From Trema orientale (lineage: Eukaryota > Streptophyta > Magnoliopsida > Rosales > Cannabaceae), in the NCBI GenBank assembly GCA_002914845.1, contig JXTC01000245.1, positions 1 to 64,000 of the forward strand: a stretch of 64,000 nucleotides of DNA, given 5' to 3'. Below, in pieces: positions 33,626 through 45,132 of this stretch. Below the pieces are notes generated by a model. It worked only from the letters and a program-made list of their open reading frames with translations, ran no database searches and was not told the DNA's origin. Every line of letters starts with the position of its first letter. Positions within the stretch are counted from its first letter, which is position 1. Both the position numbers and the translations under genes were made by a program.

Positions 33626-35792
33626 ATGGATATGACAAATAATCTTCCTATTAATTTAGAGATGGATGTTAATGAAAAAGAAGAACAAATCCGCATAATG
33701 GAAGGGGGTGACCAAGTTCCCAAAATACAAAAAAGTAATCCACATGCCAGTGGAAATCATTCACAATTTCAAGATAGTTATTCTCCCAGCGTAAGCACGA
33801 CCTCAAAATCAAAACGTGTGAGGATAAATTTTAATGTATGGGACCACTTCGATATGGAATTCCATGATGATGATAATAGCAACAAAACAAAAATGGCAAA
33901 GTGTAAATATTGCAAGAAGTTATTCACCGCTAAACCATCTAGCAGTACCACCTACCTCAAAAGACATCACAAAAAATGTTTTCCCAAATATCAAGGTCCT
34001 CAAGGAGGTATGCAACCCACTCAATCAACACTTCAACTCAATAAGGATGGTTCGGTAAGTACTTAGAACTATGATCCTTTAGTTGCTAAGGAGTCATTAA
34101 CACGTTTTATTGCTTCAAAGGATTTGTCACTATCTATTGGTGAGTCCGATGAATATGAAGAACATATTAGACGATCATATCATTCAAGTTTTAAAAAAGT
34201 TTCTAAGAATACTACTAGAAGTAATTTGCCTAAAGTTTATAAAAATATGCGCACCGAACTAACGTCTAAAATGCTTGCATTAAATTTTTGTATTGCATTA
34301 ACATCTGATATTTAGGGTGCTAATTCTAAACAAGATTATATAAGTATAATTGCCCATTATTGTGATGAAAAATGGATATTGCAAAAAAGAATAATTAGTT
34401 TTAAAGTCGTTGATTAGAGGCATACTGCTGAAATTATCTGTGAAAGAATCTTAAATGTTATAGAAGAATATGGTATAGTAAATCGCATTATTTCTATCAC
34501 TTTGGATAATGCTATGTCCAATACAAAGGCCATAAAATTACTTCAAAACTTGGTACACTCATACACGAGAGGAGTTTTATTCCATCAATGTTATGTATGC
34601 CATTTAATCGACCTCATCGTCAAATCAGGTATGGCAATACTATTTATATACATTGAAAATATTCAAAGTACTATTGCTTACATTCATGCTTCTAATCCTC
34701 GTATTGCTGAATTTAAAAGTTATTGCAAAGCCGAAAGGTTACTTCCAAGAAAATTTCAACTTGATATGCCTGTAAGGTGGAATTCCACCTATTTGATGTT
34801 AAAAAATATAATAGCATATGAAAATGCTATTACTGTGTTTTACAATTAAAAAATAGGTTCACTAAATTTAAAAAATGATGATTGGTTTATCTGTAAAAAA
34901 TTTGTACAATTTTTAGAAGTTTTTTATGATGCTACCGTTGCTTTATCTGGTGTTTATTATCCTACTTCTCCAATTGTTTTACGTCACATATTTTTTATTG
35001 CGTTAATGTTTTCTAAAGAAAAATATGATCCTATATTTGGACCTATGATAATTAAAATACAAGAAGTTTATTTGAAATATTGGTCTGAAATTCTTTTATT
35101 ATTTTCCTTTGCTTTTATTTTAGATTCTAGAGTTAAAATAGATGGTCTTTCTACTATTATTGGTCACATTGGTGATGCTTTAGAATTAGATTTTACACTC
35201 CAATATACTAACGCTCATGATAAGTTTTTTGAACTGTTTAGTATATATGAGGGTAAGTTTAGCAGTACGAATATGAGTCAACAAGAAATCTCACAACAAA
35301 CCGAAGACTGATCAAAGAAGAAGTCTATCTGGTCCTATATTCATGGGCGTGGGCATGGACGTGGTGTGGCTCATTATCATCATCATCAAGTTCAAGTCGA
35401 CAATTAGGTCCATTAACAATAAAAATGAATCCGCCGCAATCCTCAGAGCTTAACCAATATCTTAAGCTAGATTCCGACATCGACTGTGAAGATGAAAACT
35501 TCAAAGTTTTTGAATGGTGGCAAAAGCGTCAAAGAAAATTTTCCGTACTTTCATAATTAGCACGTGACATCTTAATTATTCCGGTGTCCATGGTTTCTTC
35601 GAAGTCTGCTTTTAGCACCACTGGGAGGATATTAGACGATCGAAGAACTTTGTTGACTCCTGAAATGGTTGAGGTGCTAATATGTGTTAAAAATTAGGAG
35701 CAAGCGGCGAAACGAAATCAACATACTATTTACAATGAAGAATTGGCCGAAAACTTCAATAATTTGCACATGAACGACAATGATCAATTATG
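33626..35792 (+). pseudogene. hAT transposase (BED zinc finger + RNase-H-like core + dimerization domain), disrupted
   Basis: From an ATG at 33626 the first frame carries a BED-type zinc finger: CKYCKKLF ... LKRHHKKC (residues about 91-116). The sense continues past TAG at 34064 and a TAG at 34313-34315 (each where Trp/Gln-type codons are usual), a TAG near 34416, a TAA at 34847-34849 and further stops. Core landmarks remain: VNRIISITLDNAMSN, CHLIDLIVKSG, DMPVRWNSTYLML. The C-terminal dimerization region follows at about 35410-35680 (FEWWQKRQRKF, SAFSTTGRILDDRRTLL). It cuts and pastes the element. At least five in-frame stops make it inactive. Confidence 0.85.
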
Positions 35793-35817
35793 ATTAATGA
35801 ATAATGAATTATTAATG

Positions 35818-36238
35818 AATTTGTTATTTTTCAAATATAATTTACTTTTTTTTTCATCAACTTAAGTTATGTGTTATTTTTTAATTTTTATCGTAAAAGT
35901 TGTAAAATTATTTGTGATAAAAGCTTTATCACATATATATAATTTATTTTTTTTAATTATTCAAATTTATTAAAAAGTTTATATTAAAACCTTAAAAAAA
36001 AAGGACCAACATGAGGTAGATAAAATTTTATCAATAAACTTGAATTTGTTATTTTTCAAATTTAATTTACTTTTTTTTCATCAACTTATTACTTAAGTTA
36101 TGTATTATTTTTTAATTTTTATCATAAAACTTGTAAAATTATTTGTGATAAAAGTTTTATCACATATTCACATATATAATTTTTTTTTAATTATTAAAAT
36201 TCATAAAAAAGTTTATTTAAAAACATTTCAAAAAAAAA
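35818..36238 (+). repeat. 224-bp tandem duplication in the hAT 3' region
   Basis: GAATTTGTTATTTTTCAAAT starts units at 35818 and 36042. Both units contain TTATTTGTGATAAAAG and end in an A-rich run. Confidence 0.85.
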
Positions 36239-36449
36239 GGGCCAAAATGCGGGCCGGATGGGCCGGCCCGCTTGGCCCGCTTTTGGGCGGGCCTAGGCCC
36301 GGCCCCCATAGGGGCCCGTTTGGGCCATAGGGCCGGGCTGGGCCTCCTCATCATTCATACAGGCCGGGCTGGCCTGCTTATTTAGACGGGCCGGTCACTT
36401 GAAAATACTCGTTATGGGCGGGCCGGGCTGACAGCTCTATTCAACAGTA

Positions 36450-37071
36450 AACAAATTGTCAATTCACCTGACTCCAATAATTAGAGATTTTTGGTCAACA
36501 TCCCTGACCGGTAGGAATACTAACCCTCTTTGTAGCTAGGAGGCTTATGATCTCACCATGATCATATTTTTGAAATACATATAATTGCCAGATGCGTGTT
36601 TTGCTTACCATGTGTATGTAAGCTATTGTATCCTACCGAAAGGGGAGACCATCAAACTCCCTCCTTCGGTTTTCATAATTAGTTTTTTTTTTTTTTTCCG
36701 TAAGCTATTGTATCTTGTCATGTGCTTATAACTTTTTCCTAAAATATTCCCGAACAAAACAACTTTCAGGAAAAAAAAAAAATACTTGTAAGTCCTTTTT
36801 CTAAAATATGTGGATTTTGTATCCTGAACACAACAACTTTCAGGGAAAAAAAAAAGCTTTTAAGTCCCTTTTGTAAAATATGTGGATTTTGTATCTAGAC
36901 AATTACTAGAATTACTCTCTCTTCTATTCTTCAATCTCTATATATAGACTCCATAATTATTTATTATATTATTAAAATTTGAGATTTCAATCTCTATATA
37001 TAGACTCCATAATTATTTATTATATTATTAAAATTTGAGATATTTTAATGGAATATACATTTTAAGCTGTG
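36450..37071. repeat. Intergenic with two tandem duplications
   Basis: About 36755-36895 has two copies of a 72-76-bp unit containing AAAATATGTGGATTTTGTATC. About 36932-37043 has two copies of a 56-bp unit starting CAATCTCTATATATAGACTC (36932 and 36988). No gene. Confidence 0.8.
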
Positions 37072-37080
37072 AGATTTGAA

Positions 37081-38326
37081 GTAAAATTAATCATCTTGCC
37101 CCATGATATTTGCAATCATTATGAATTTGCCCCTCACTTTTAACTTTGTATTCAAGTACCCCATAGATGGCAAATTTGTTCTTCTTTTCCTTTCTCACGT
37201 TTGACTTAATATTCAAGTGCCCCATACAATGGCAAAGTTGTTCTTCTTTTGCCCCCTCACTTTTGACTTAGTATTCAAATACCTCCTAAAACGGTAAAGT
37301 TGTTATTCTTTTATGCCCTCAACTCTAATAGCGTCAGAAAATTGTTAAAAGACAATAGTCAAATAATGATTTTACTTTTTAAATAGCTAATAAATATCTT
37401 TTAGTATTTTTTTTATATTAGACATTTTCAAAAAGCTAGTTTTTATGATTAAATAAATAAAAAAAAAACGAAAAGAGGTAAAAGAAAAATAATTATTTTA
37501 ATGGCTATTTATGTATATGTAAAATGAAAAATAGACAAAATAGAGCAACTTTTACATTAATCATTAGTGTCAAAATATTTTTAGAAGTTATGTAAAAAAA
37601 AAAATACTGCATATTTTCATATCTGAAAGATTTTCTAGAAAATAAAATGACTATTTGCCTTCTTATTTTTCATGAAAAATAATCATTTCATTTTTGTCAT
37701 TCATGAAATGAAATAAGAGAGTTTTTATGAAAAATAAGAGGTCAAATTCATAAAAATATGAAAAATAAGAGGGCAAATAGTCATTTCATTTTCTAGAAAA
37801 TATTTCGAATATGAAAATATGCAGTTTTTTTTACATAACTTCTAAAAATATTTTGACACTAATGAATTAATGTAAATATTGCTCTATTTTGTCTATTTTT
37901 TGTTTAACTATTAAAAAATTATTTTTCTTTTACATCTTGTCGTTTATTTTATTTATTTAATCATAAAAACTAGTTCTTTGGAAATGTCTAATATAAAAAA
38001 ATAGTAAAAGATATTTATTAGCTATTTAAAAAATAAAACGATTATTTAGTTATTGTCTATCAACAATTTTCTAACGGTGTTAGAGTTAAGAGGGAAAAAG
38101 AATAACAACTTTACCATTTTAGGGGGCATTTAAATACTAAGTCAAAAGTGAGAGGGCAAAAAAAGAATAACTTTACCATTATATGGAACACTTGAATATT
38201 AAGTCAAAATTGAGGGGCAAAGGAAGAACAAATTGCCATCTAGGGGGCACTTGAATATAAAGTCAAATATGAGGGGGCAAATTCATACTGATGACAAATG
38301 TCAGGGGGCAAAATGACTAATTTTTC
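37081..38326. mobile_element. Fold-back (MULE-type) non-autonomous element, 1246 bp, with 9-bp target duplication
   Basis: The two halves (about 37081-37690 and 37700-38326) are imperfect inverted copies of each other along almost their whole length, repeating 'ttgcccc', 'ttgacttagtattcaa' and 'aaaaatatttt' blocks. The outer 22 bases match with 3 differences (..AAAATTA.TCAT.TTGCCCC). AGATTTGAA flanks both sides (37072-37080 and 38327-38335), the 9-bp length typical of Mutator-like elements. No coding capacity. Transcripts would form a long hairpin. Confidence 0.85.
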
Positions 38327-38619
38327 AGATTTGAAAGTAGAAAGAGACTGATGCTAGCACTCCTCCTGTTTTTAACTAGTGCTTGTATTTTGTTCATAAT
38401 TGAGATAAATGGGCTTTATTTTAAGGTTCATTAATAGTTGAAAACCAACTTCTTAAGTTTGTAAGTGTAGGCCTATTAGTTAAGGCAACATAAACATGTA
38501 GACTTTTGGCCACATTATGTCAAAATTTAAGGGCTTAGTGGAGTGTGTGTAAAAATTTGAAATTTTTTTAGAGAAACATGTCAATAAATTTAAAATGTTG
38601 GGGTCTAATATACTTAAAT

Positions 38620-39010
38620 TTTAGGTTATATTTAGTGGAGATGAAAAGTGATAGGAAAGAAAAGATTAAAGGGAAAAATAGAGGGAAAAGTGAAAATTAT
38701 CTTATTTGGTGTGAGAGAAAATAATATAGAGAGGAAAAAGGAGAGGAAAATTTTAAGAGTGAGGCCCACAAAATTTTAACTTCTTCAAATTGGGGAGAAA
38801 AGTGAAAAGAAAAATTTTAACACTGGAATTGAAATTAACATATTTGAAATAACAAAATTGTGATTTCACCGAATACTATTTTTTTTTTCCTTTCCTATAT
38901 ACCAAACTACACAAGGAAAATGCTTTTCTTTCTATCAACTTCTATTTTATTTCCCTCGTATCTTTCCTTTTCTTCCATTTTTCTTTCCTTTATACCAAAC
39001 ATATCCTTTG
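38620..39010. mobile_element. Possible MITE with imperfect terminal inverted repeats
   Basis: The left side reads AGGTTATATTTAGTGG; the right side read inward gives AGGATATGTTTGGTAT. The adjoining arms are A/G-rich on the left and T/C-rich on the right (GGAAAGAAAA versus TTTTCTTTCC). No clear target duplication. Confidence 0.4.
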
Positions 39011-39037
39011 AGTTAAAAAGAAATGGACTCTGTGCAT

Positions 39038-39042
<5 letters not shown>

Positions 39043-39070
<28 letters not shown>
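39043..39070. repeat. (TA)n microsatellite
   Basis: Fourteen TA units just beyond the preceding putative MITE. Confidence 0.9.
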
Positions 39071-39073
<3 letters not shown>

Positions 39074-39289
39074 GAGGACAGAGACTTTTTGCTAAGTTAT
39101 TAAGATACATGTATTTTTAAGATAATTTTTATAAAAGAGATTTAGGCACTTAATATTTAAGTTATTTGATTGTTTGTTATAAACAATTTGATTATTTAAC
39201 CAAATAAATATTAGCTATTTTTAAATTTAAAAAAAATTAATAGAAGTCAACAAAAATTAGTATAATGGAGAAGTCTAATTTGATTTGAT

Positions 39290-39843
39290 AAACTGAGGCT
39301 ATATCTAACCCAAAACTCTAAAATAGTGAAACTTTGGTACCAAAATAGTGTAACTTTTACGTTATATATATATATATATATATTCATCTCCAATTCATTA
39401 CATCAAATACTACACCAAAAAGAATATTCTCTACACTAAAAAGAATATTCTCTATATGTTTTACATCAAATCTCATTTTTATTAATTAACTCTTTCTAAG
39501 TATTTTATTTCAACAATTACTTCACAAATATATTAATATAAGACATATCGATTCAATGATATATTAAGAAATTATATTATTTAGGAAATTACATAAATCA
39601 CAGTATAATTAATTAATAAAAATTATTTATTAACTAATCTAATAATTTATATAAAATAATTTACATTAAAAAAATATTTAATATTCATATATGAAAAAAG
39701 GATATATTTGGAAATTATTAATGAGATACGGCCATTTTGGGAAATTAAATCCCACTGCGACACTATTTTAGCACTAGGTTGGACGCCTTCAAATACTCCA
39801 TTTTGGAGCAAAGCGCTAAAATAGCACTGGACTGAAGATGCCC
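39290..39843. mobile_element. Possible MITE with degenerate ends
   Basis: The left side reads GGCTATATCTAACCCA; the right side read inward reads GGGCATCTTCAGTCCA, a common plant MITE terminus. Both ends contain CTAAAATAG/CTAAAATAGTG next to the terminus. The interior is AT-rich with a (TA)n run (about 39364-39382) and a short 'aaaaagaatattctcta' duplication at about 39417-39455. No target duplication was recognised. Confidence 0.45.
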
Positions 39844-40563
39844 TACGAAGAAACATTTAGCATTTCTGAAAATACCTGTTAAAACTGTTATTTTACTAAA
39901 ATACAAATGAAGTTTTTGGTATTTTTCCTCAAACAAAATAACCAGTAACTTTAACTTCAAAACAAATTTCTTCAGCTAAGAATTAATGTGTATTTTACAA
40001 CCTACTAACATACAATGTTTTGGATAATTTTATTCGTATATGAGAAGTGAGTATTATTATAAATAATTCTACGATATTCTACTCTCCTATGGTATAATGT
40101 TTTAGCTTCGTGTAGTAAACATTATTTAACGCTTTTCTGATTATTTCATCAAAAACTTGAAAACAAATTGGAAATTTGTGTTTTTTGTTTTTTATTTTAT
40201 GTTAAACTTTTTAAAATATTTTTTTCATTTAAAAAGCCGAAAAAAAATAAAAGAAAATATTTCTACTTTTTTGTTTGAAAAAGAAAAATAAAAAACAAAA
40301 CATAAGTATTACCATTTACCAAACGAGACCCTTATTACAAAAAAAAATAATTAAATAATTAAAAGTAGAAATCTCTTTATTTGCTTCTATATTGTAGCTA
40401 CTATCTTCATTTGCTTGTATATGTCGAATGTCAAGTTAGTCATATAAAAATTGGGCTTGACACGATCATGTTGACTATAACTCAAACTTGATTGGTTTCG
40501 ATACAAGATAAATATATCTAGAATTGACATGATATTAATTTTTTTAAATATATTATAAAATAT
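39844..40563. other. Intergenic, no gene seen
   Basis: AT-rich filler; nothing recognisable. Confidence 0.5.
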
Positions 40564-40566
40564 TAA

Positions 40567-41309
40567 GGGCCCGTTTGGTTCGCCTATTTGAATGTGTGTA
40601 TTTGAATGAAAATTGTGGAATGTGTTATAATTGGAATGGGAGACATTTGAATGGAAAAAATAGTGGAATGTGTTGTAATTAGAATGGGAGCATTGGAGTG
40701 GACCATTCAAAAATACCTCCCTCCCTCCATTCTCATTCAAGACACAAAAAAACCATTCTAATGGTTAATTTTTTGAATGGACCATTTGAATAGAAAAACT
40801 AAGGCCCCGTTTGGTTCACCCGTTCAAATGGGTGTATTTAAATGGAAATTCTAGAATGAGTTATAATTGGAATGGGAGACATTTGAATAGAAAAATATTA
40901 GAATGTGTTGTAATTAGAATGGGAGAATTAGAATGGACCATTCAAAAACACCTCATCCCCTCCATTCTCATCCAAGACACAAAAACCCATTCAAATAGTT
41001 GATGTGACTGATGAACCATTTGAATAGAAAAACTGAATTGTTGAAACAAACACTCATTCCAAAAGACCATTTGAATAGAAAAATTAGAGTTGTTGAAACA
41101 AACACACATTCAAATAGATTTTCCATTCCAATGGAATGGAATAGTTGAAACAAACAGGCAAATTGTTGAAGCAAACAGGCCCTAAATTGTTGAAACAAAC
41201 ACACATTCTAAAAGATCATTTGAATGGAAAAATTGAATTGTTGAAACAAACACACATTCAAATGGATTTTCCATTCCAATGGAATGGAATGGTTGAAACA
41301 AACGGAGCC
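40567..41309. mobile_element. Tourist-like MITE, outer copy (about 360 bp without the insert)
   Basis: Flanked by TAA on both sides (40564-40566 and 41310-41312). Ends GGGCCCGTTTGGTTC and GAAACAAACGGAGCC are inverted repeats. Interrupted at 40803-41182 by a second family member. With the insert and one TAA removed, the sequence rejoins as GAATAGAAAAACTAAATTGTT, which matches the uninterrupted copy near 1050-1070 (AAAAACTGAATTGTTG). Confidence 0.85.
40803..41182. mobile_element. Tourist-like MITE, inner nested copy (380 bp)
   Basis: Starts GGCCCCGTTTGGTTC, ends GAAGCAAACAGGCCC, and is flanked by TAA (40800-40802 and 41183-41185), the 3-bp target duplication of Tourist/PIF-Harbinger elements. 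Its right end carries a small duplication of the terminal 'caaacaggc' word (about 41150-41180). Confidence 0.85.
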
Positions 41310-41564
41310 TAAGTAATTATTGTATAAAACTTATTTTTAGTGAATTTCATATAAATAAAATGAAAAATATAAAGTAATGAGCTAACTTGACTTAATAAAG
41401 TAAAGTCAAATTAAAAAAAAAAGTATGTTTCAAAAAACTTTTTTAAATGGTTTTTTAGATTTAGAAAAAAAGAGTAGAGTCATTTTTCAAAAATATGTTT
41501 GGTCAAACTGTATATGTTTTTTGTTTTAATTTAATTATTTTTACTCAATACAAAGGGAATGATC

Positions 41565-42188
41565 GATTTTCTTTCTCCCTCTCTCTCTTTCTCTTTCTCT
41601 TTGCTGGGTCTCACAGAAGGTAGAAAACTTCGTCTTAAGTGACTCCTCTATCAGAGTGGGGGGATCTCCCCTTTCCCCTACATGGGTTCTTTCTAATTTT
41701 ATTTCTTGTTTTTATTTTTATTTTCAAATAATACTTCCATTTGTGAATGTAGTCTTTCACTATAGATCTATGGTAATCTTAGCACATCCAGATCTAGATC
41801 TGTAGTGATTTGAGTTATTTCTAGTATTTTCTTTGTTATTGGTGTGGTTATCCTCTAGATTTATATCATTTTTTATTTAAATCTGGAGAGGTTGTTACTA
41901 TTGCAGATCGAAATTGGCAGAATCTCTCTCGGTGAATTAATCAAAAATGTCAATTCATATAGTAAAGAATCATAACGAGCCATTGAATAGCTCTATCCCA
42001 TCATTCGTGGAGTTTTTCTTCAAGATCGTTATTGGGGACAACCTTTGCTCTGAGATCTCTGAAGGTTTTTTTGTCTTCAAGTTTATGAATCGATTTATTG
42101 ATTCTCATTATAAGAGGTTCTATGTAACTCGATTTGCTATTGTAACGTTATGTGAGTTTTAATGAAATTGTTTTCTATCAAAAAAAAC
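41565..42188 (+). mobile_element. Possible non-autonomous retroelement ending in poly(A)
   Basis: Starts with a CT-rich leader (about 41570-41602), has an AGATCTATGG-type region, and ends ATGAAATTGTTTTCTATC followed by A8, the shape of a LINE-derived or SINE-like 3' end. A possible short duplication ACTCAA lies on both sides (about 41536 and 42191). The 71-codon frame at 41947-42162 has no recognisable domain. A structurally similar stretch occurs at about 53430-54250. Confidence 0.3.
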
Positions 42189-42984
42189 TACTCAACATTT
42201 TTTAAACAATTTTCTTTGTAAAAAATTGTAACAAACACGATGACTTAATGACAATAATATATCCACAATACCATGGACTATAGATAGCATCAATGTCCCC
42301 GAAATAACAACTATCCTATTCTTTCTTTCGTCACTTTCTCTATCATTTTTATCTCCCTCATCCCTCTTTTTTACCACTTTTCTCTCATCCATCCATCTCT
42401 TTCACCACTTTCTCTCACTTGTCCTTTTTCTCTTATATCTGTTGCTCCTCTTTATGTTTCTATCTTTCTTCAGTTTATCTCTTATCTTTCTCTATAATTC
42501 CTCTCTCTCTTTCTTCATACTTTCTCTCTCATTCATTTATATAGCCACTCTCTCTCTCATCCCTCGTCAACATCGTCTTTGTAATTAAGTCTTCTAAGGA
42601 TCAAAATAATTATTGTTGTGTATTGCTGCTACTATGCTGTGAGCAGAAGCAAGAAGCAAATGTGATAAGCGTTTGGTAAATTAAATTTTAAAAATGTTGT
42701 GCTATTTTTCATGAAAACTTTTGTGATATTTAAAAGTATTATAAGTGTTTAATAAACTATTTATCATGTGCATTGTAGAATGATAATTTAGGAAATTTAT
42801 ATGATAGAAATATGATAAGCTTGTGGAAGTAATATGTATATATTTCAGCTTGTGGAAGTAATATGTATATATTTCTTAAATTCTACTTGACATAGAAGTT
42901 ACTCAACATATTTTAAAGCTAAAAATAGTTCTCCAAAAGCAGTCCCAAATGAATCTATTTACTTTTTTATTTAATTTACTTTTG
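42189..42984. other. Intergenic, CT-rich stretch and small duplication
   Basis: 42290-42560 is pyrimidine-rich ('tctctctc', 'catccatc'). 42819-42876 holds two copies of a 29-bp unit (GCTTGTGGAAGTAATATGTA). No gene. Confidence 0.6.
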
Positions 42985-43290
42985 AAAACATGAGATATTA
43001 GAGTGGATGTCCTTATTTTTTAACACTTTATACATTTCATTTAATAAATGTTTTTTTTTCACTTTTTTTACTTTTCCTATTTATAGCTAGATGGACCGAG
43101 TAATCAATTTTTGTACTTGGTATATCTACTAATATATTAGCTTTAGTTTATATACCGAGTATATATCAGTTTTTATACTAGTTAAAATCAAATTTTACAC
43201 TTGGTATATATAATGATATATCGGTCATTTTACTACAATATTTGAAAAATAATAAACATTTATTAAAATGAGCCAAAAATTTAGCCATTT
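42985..43290. repeat. Copy A of a dispersed ~290-bp repeat
   Basis: Shares a linear order of words with 43690-43985 and 57105-57385: 'tagagtggatgtcctt' near the start, 'acttggtatat...', 'ttttacac.t.gtatat', then 'ggtcatttt.ctac' and 'aaatttagccatttt' at the end. Non-coding; no terminal inverted repeat or target duplication recognised. Confidence 0.6.
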
Positions 43291-43689
43291 TTCTAAGAGC
43301 CAAACAAGATTTAAACTTAAAAAAAAAAAAATTAAACTATGCTTTAGTTTAATGTTGAAAAAAAAAGAATTAGTAAATAGATTATAAATAAACTAACAAT
43401 TATATTGTCTACGTATATCATGATATATCGATCTGAATTATCTTTTTATTAAACAAATGAGAGTCATTGATCTTAAAAACAATGTCATTGTTTAACAAAA
43501 AAACAAAAAAAAAAAAAAGAAAAAAGGAAAGAAAGAAAGAAAAGACAACGCCTTTATTTAGTTGGACACGAATTTAACTGACATTTGTTACCTCCGGATG
43601 AAATCTTGTAAAAGATCCATAGTCTAAAAGCATTTTATTTATCCTTAAAGAGAAAAAAAATGCATTTTATTTCTGATATCCAGTATATT

Positions 43690-43985
43690 TTCTAGTATGA
43701 AATGTAGATGGATGCCTAATATTTTAAATTTAATTAAGTAGATGTCCACTTTTTAAATTTTATAGTTAAATGTTCAAATATATACACACATTTGGTAGAT
43801 ATAATTTTCTACCAGTTTTAATTAATACACTGAGTATATAAATTTTTATGCTTGTTATATAATATTTTACACTTAGTATATAAATATATGCCGGATATTT
43901 GGCTATAAAATTTGAAAAATGGACATTTACTTAAATTTGGCCCAAAATTCGGTCATTTTGCTATAAGACCCCTAGTTCCACATAA
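43690..43985. repeat. Copy B of the dispersed ~290-bp repeat
   Basis: Same order as copies A and C, ending CCCAAAATTCGGTCATTTTG. It abuts the hAT MITE that starts at 43989. Confidence 0.6.
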
Positions 43986-43988
43986 TAT

Positions 43989-44520
43989 TAGGGTTAACAA
44001 TTCGTATTATCGTGTCGTGTCCAGATTGACATGATTCATACATAATACGATAACACCCTAATCTGAACACATCACGATTAATAAATGTGTGGAAAATATA
44101 AACATGAATGCGACATGATTAATACACGTGTAATATGGCATGACATGTATAACTTGTTTAATAATTATGTTATGTATTACATTATGCCCTATTTGACACG
44201 AGTATTCAAAATTGACACGATTACTCAAATTTAACACGATTATACACTAAATAATTTGACTAAACACGAATTAATCAAAATTATATTTAAAACATTAAAT
44301 AAATGTGTCATATATGTATCGTGTCGACACAAAATAAAAATGACTACATATTATTTTCAGGTTAAACGAGTTGAGTTAAAACCCATATATTTATTATTCG
44401 TGTTACACGTGTCAATCCGAAATTAACACGAAAATTAAATGGGTTATATAAACCTGTTTTCTCGTGTTGTCTTCGAGTCATGTCGTCGTATTGTGTACAA
44501 AATTGAAATTGCAGGCCCTA
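43989..44520. mobile_element. hAT-type MITE, 532 bp
   Basis: Ends read TAGGGTTAACAATT (left) and TAGGGCCTGCAATT (right, read inward), an imperfect 14-bp inverted repeat. Flanks CATAATAT (43981-43988) and CATAATAC (44521-44528) match at 7 of 8 bases, the hAT duplication length. The subterminal zones repeat CGTGTCGTGT and TGACACGA words. No coding frame. Confidence 0.75.
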
Positions 44521-44756
44521 CATAATACCCTCTTTGCCTCTTCCTCTTAATACAAATCTAAACAACATATAAAGTAAATAATTTCATCTAAAATGTAAAA
44601 AAAAATAAGTATCTCATTGTGCCAATCCAAATAGATCGAGTAGTTGCCGACGAACCCCACAAATATGTCTCAAGTTATTTGAGTATATCATTCTCTACTT
44701 TTATAATATTTTTTTTCTAGACAAAAAAATATGATGATTATACTAAATAATTATTA

Positions 44757-45123
44757 ATGGGTGAACTGTAAAAAAATACTCTGAAATTTGAGTATTTTGT
44801 AATTTAAACCTTGAAGTTTGAACTCCGCAAAATAATACCCTGAGATTAAGAAAATCTAAAAATTAATACGTGAATTGACCTTTTGACCAATTTTAGTAAC
44901 AAAAAAATAATAATATCTTCCATTAAAACTACATTAGTCATTATTATTCTAATTTTGAGAATATTATTATTTTTTATTAGTTAAAATTATTCAAAAAATC
45001 AACGTATTAATTTTTAAAATTTCTTAATTTCAGGATATTATTTTATAAAGTTCAAACTTCAAATTTTAAATTGCAGAACACCTAAATTTTAAAAGTTTTT
45101 TTGTTTTTTGTCCAATTTATCCG
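44757..45123. mobile_element. MULE-type MITE, 367 bp, with perfect 9-bp target duplication
   Basis: TAATTATTA flanks both sides (44748-44756 and 45124-45132). The halves are imperfect inverted copies: left 'tttaaaccttgaagtttgaact' and its counterpart on the right, with 'aaaaattaatacg' near the centre. Non-coding. Confidence 0.75.
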
Positions 45124-45132
45124 TAATTATTA

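Larger units (their letters stand above)
31768..36439 (+). mobile_element. hAT (Ac-like) DNA transposon, 4672 bp, with 8-bp target duplication
   Basis: The 8-bp duplication TTCAACAG flanks it (31760-31767 and 36440-36447). The ends form an 11-bp inverted repeat: TAATACTGTCA on the left, and TAGAGCTGTCA when the right end is read inward. Both subterminal zones are packed with GGCC, GGGCC and GCCCGG words (31790-32120 and 36240-36430), the probable transposase-binding region. A 5' zone of 113-bp repeats precedes a transposase pseudogene at 33626-35792, and a 224-bp duplication follows it. The full-length structure suggests the element was autonomous when it inserted; the coding region is now broken. 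Confidence 0.9.

Noticed and set aside
34048-34066. Splice donor (GTAAGT) at the end of the first hAT transposase frame
   Set aside because: The only nearby AG restoring the frame would give a 12-nt intron, too short. A point change of a Trp-type codon to TAG explains the stop better.
41947-42162. 71-codon open frame beginning MSIHIVKNH
   Set aside because: No recognisable domain, and it lies inside a probable poly(A)-ended repeat.
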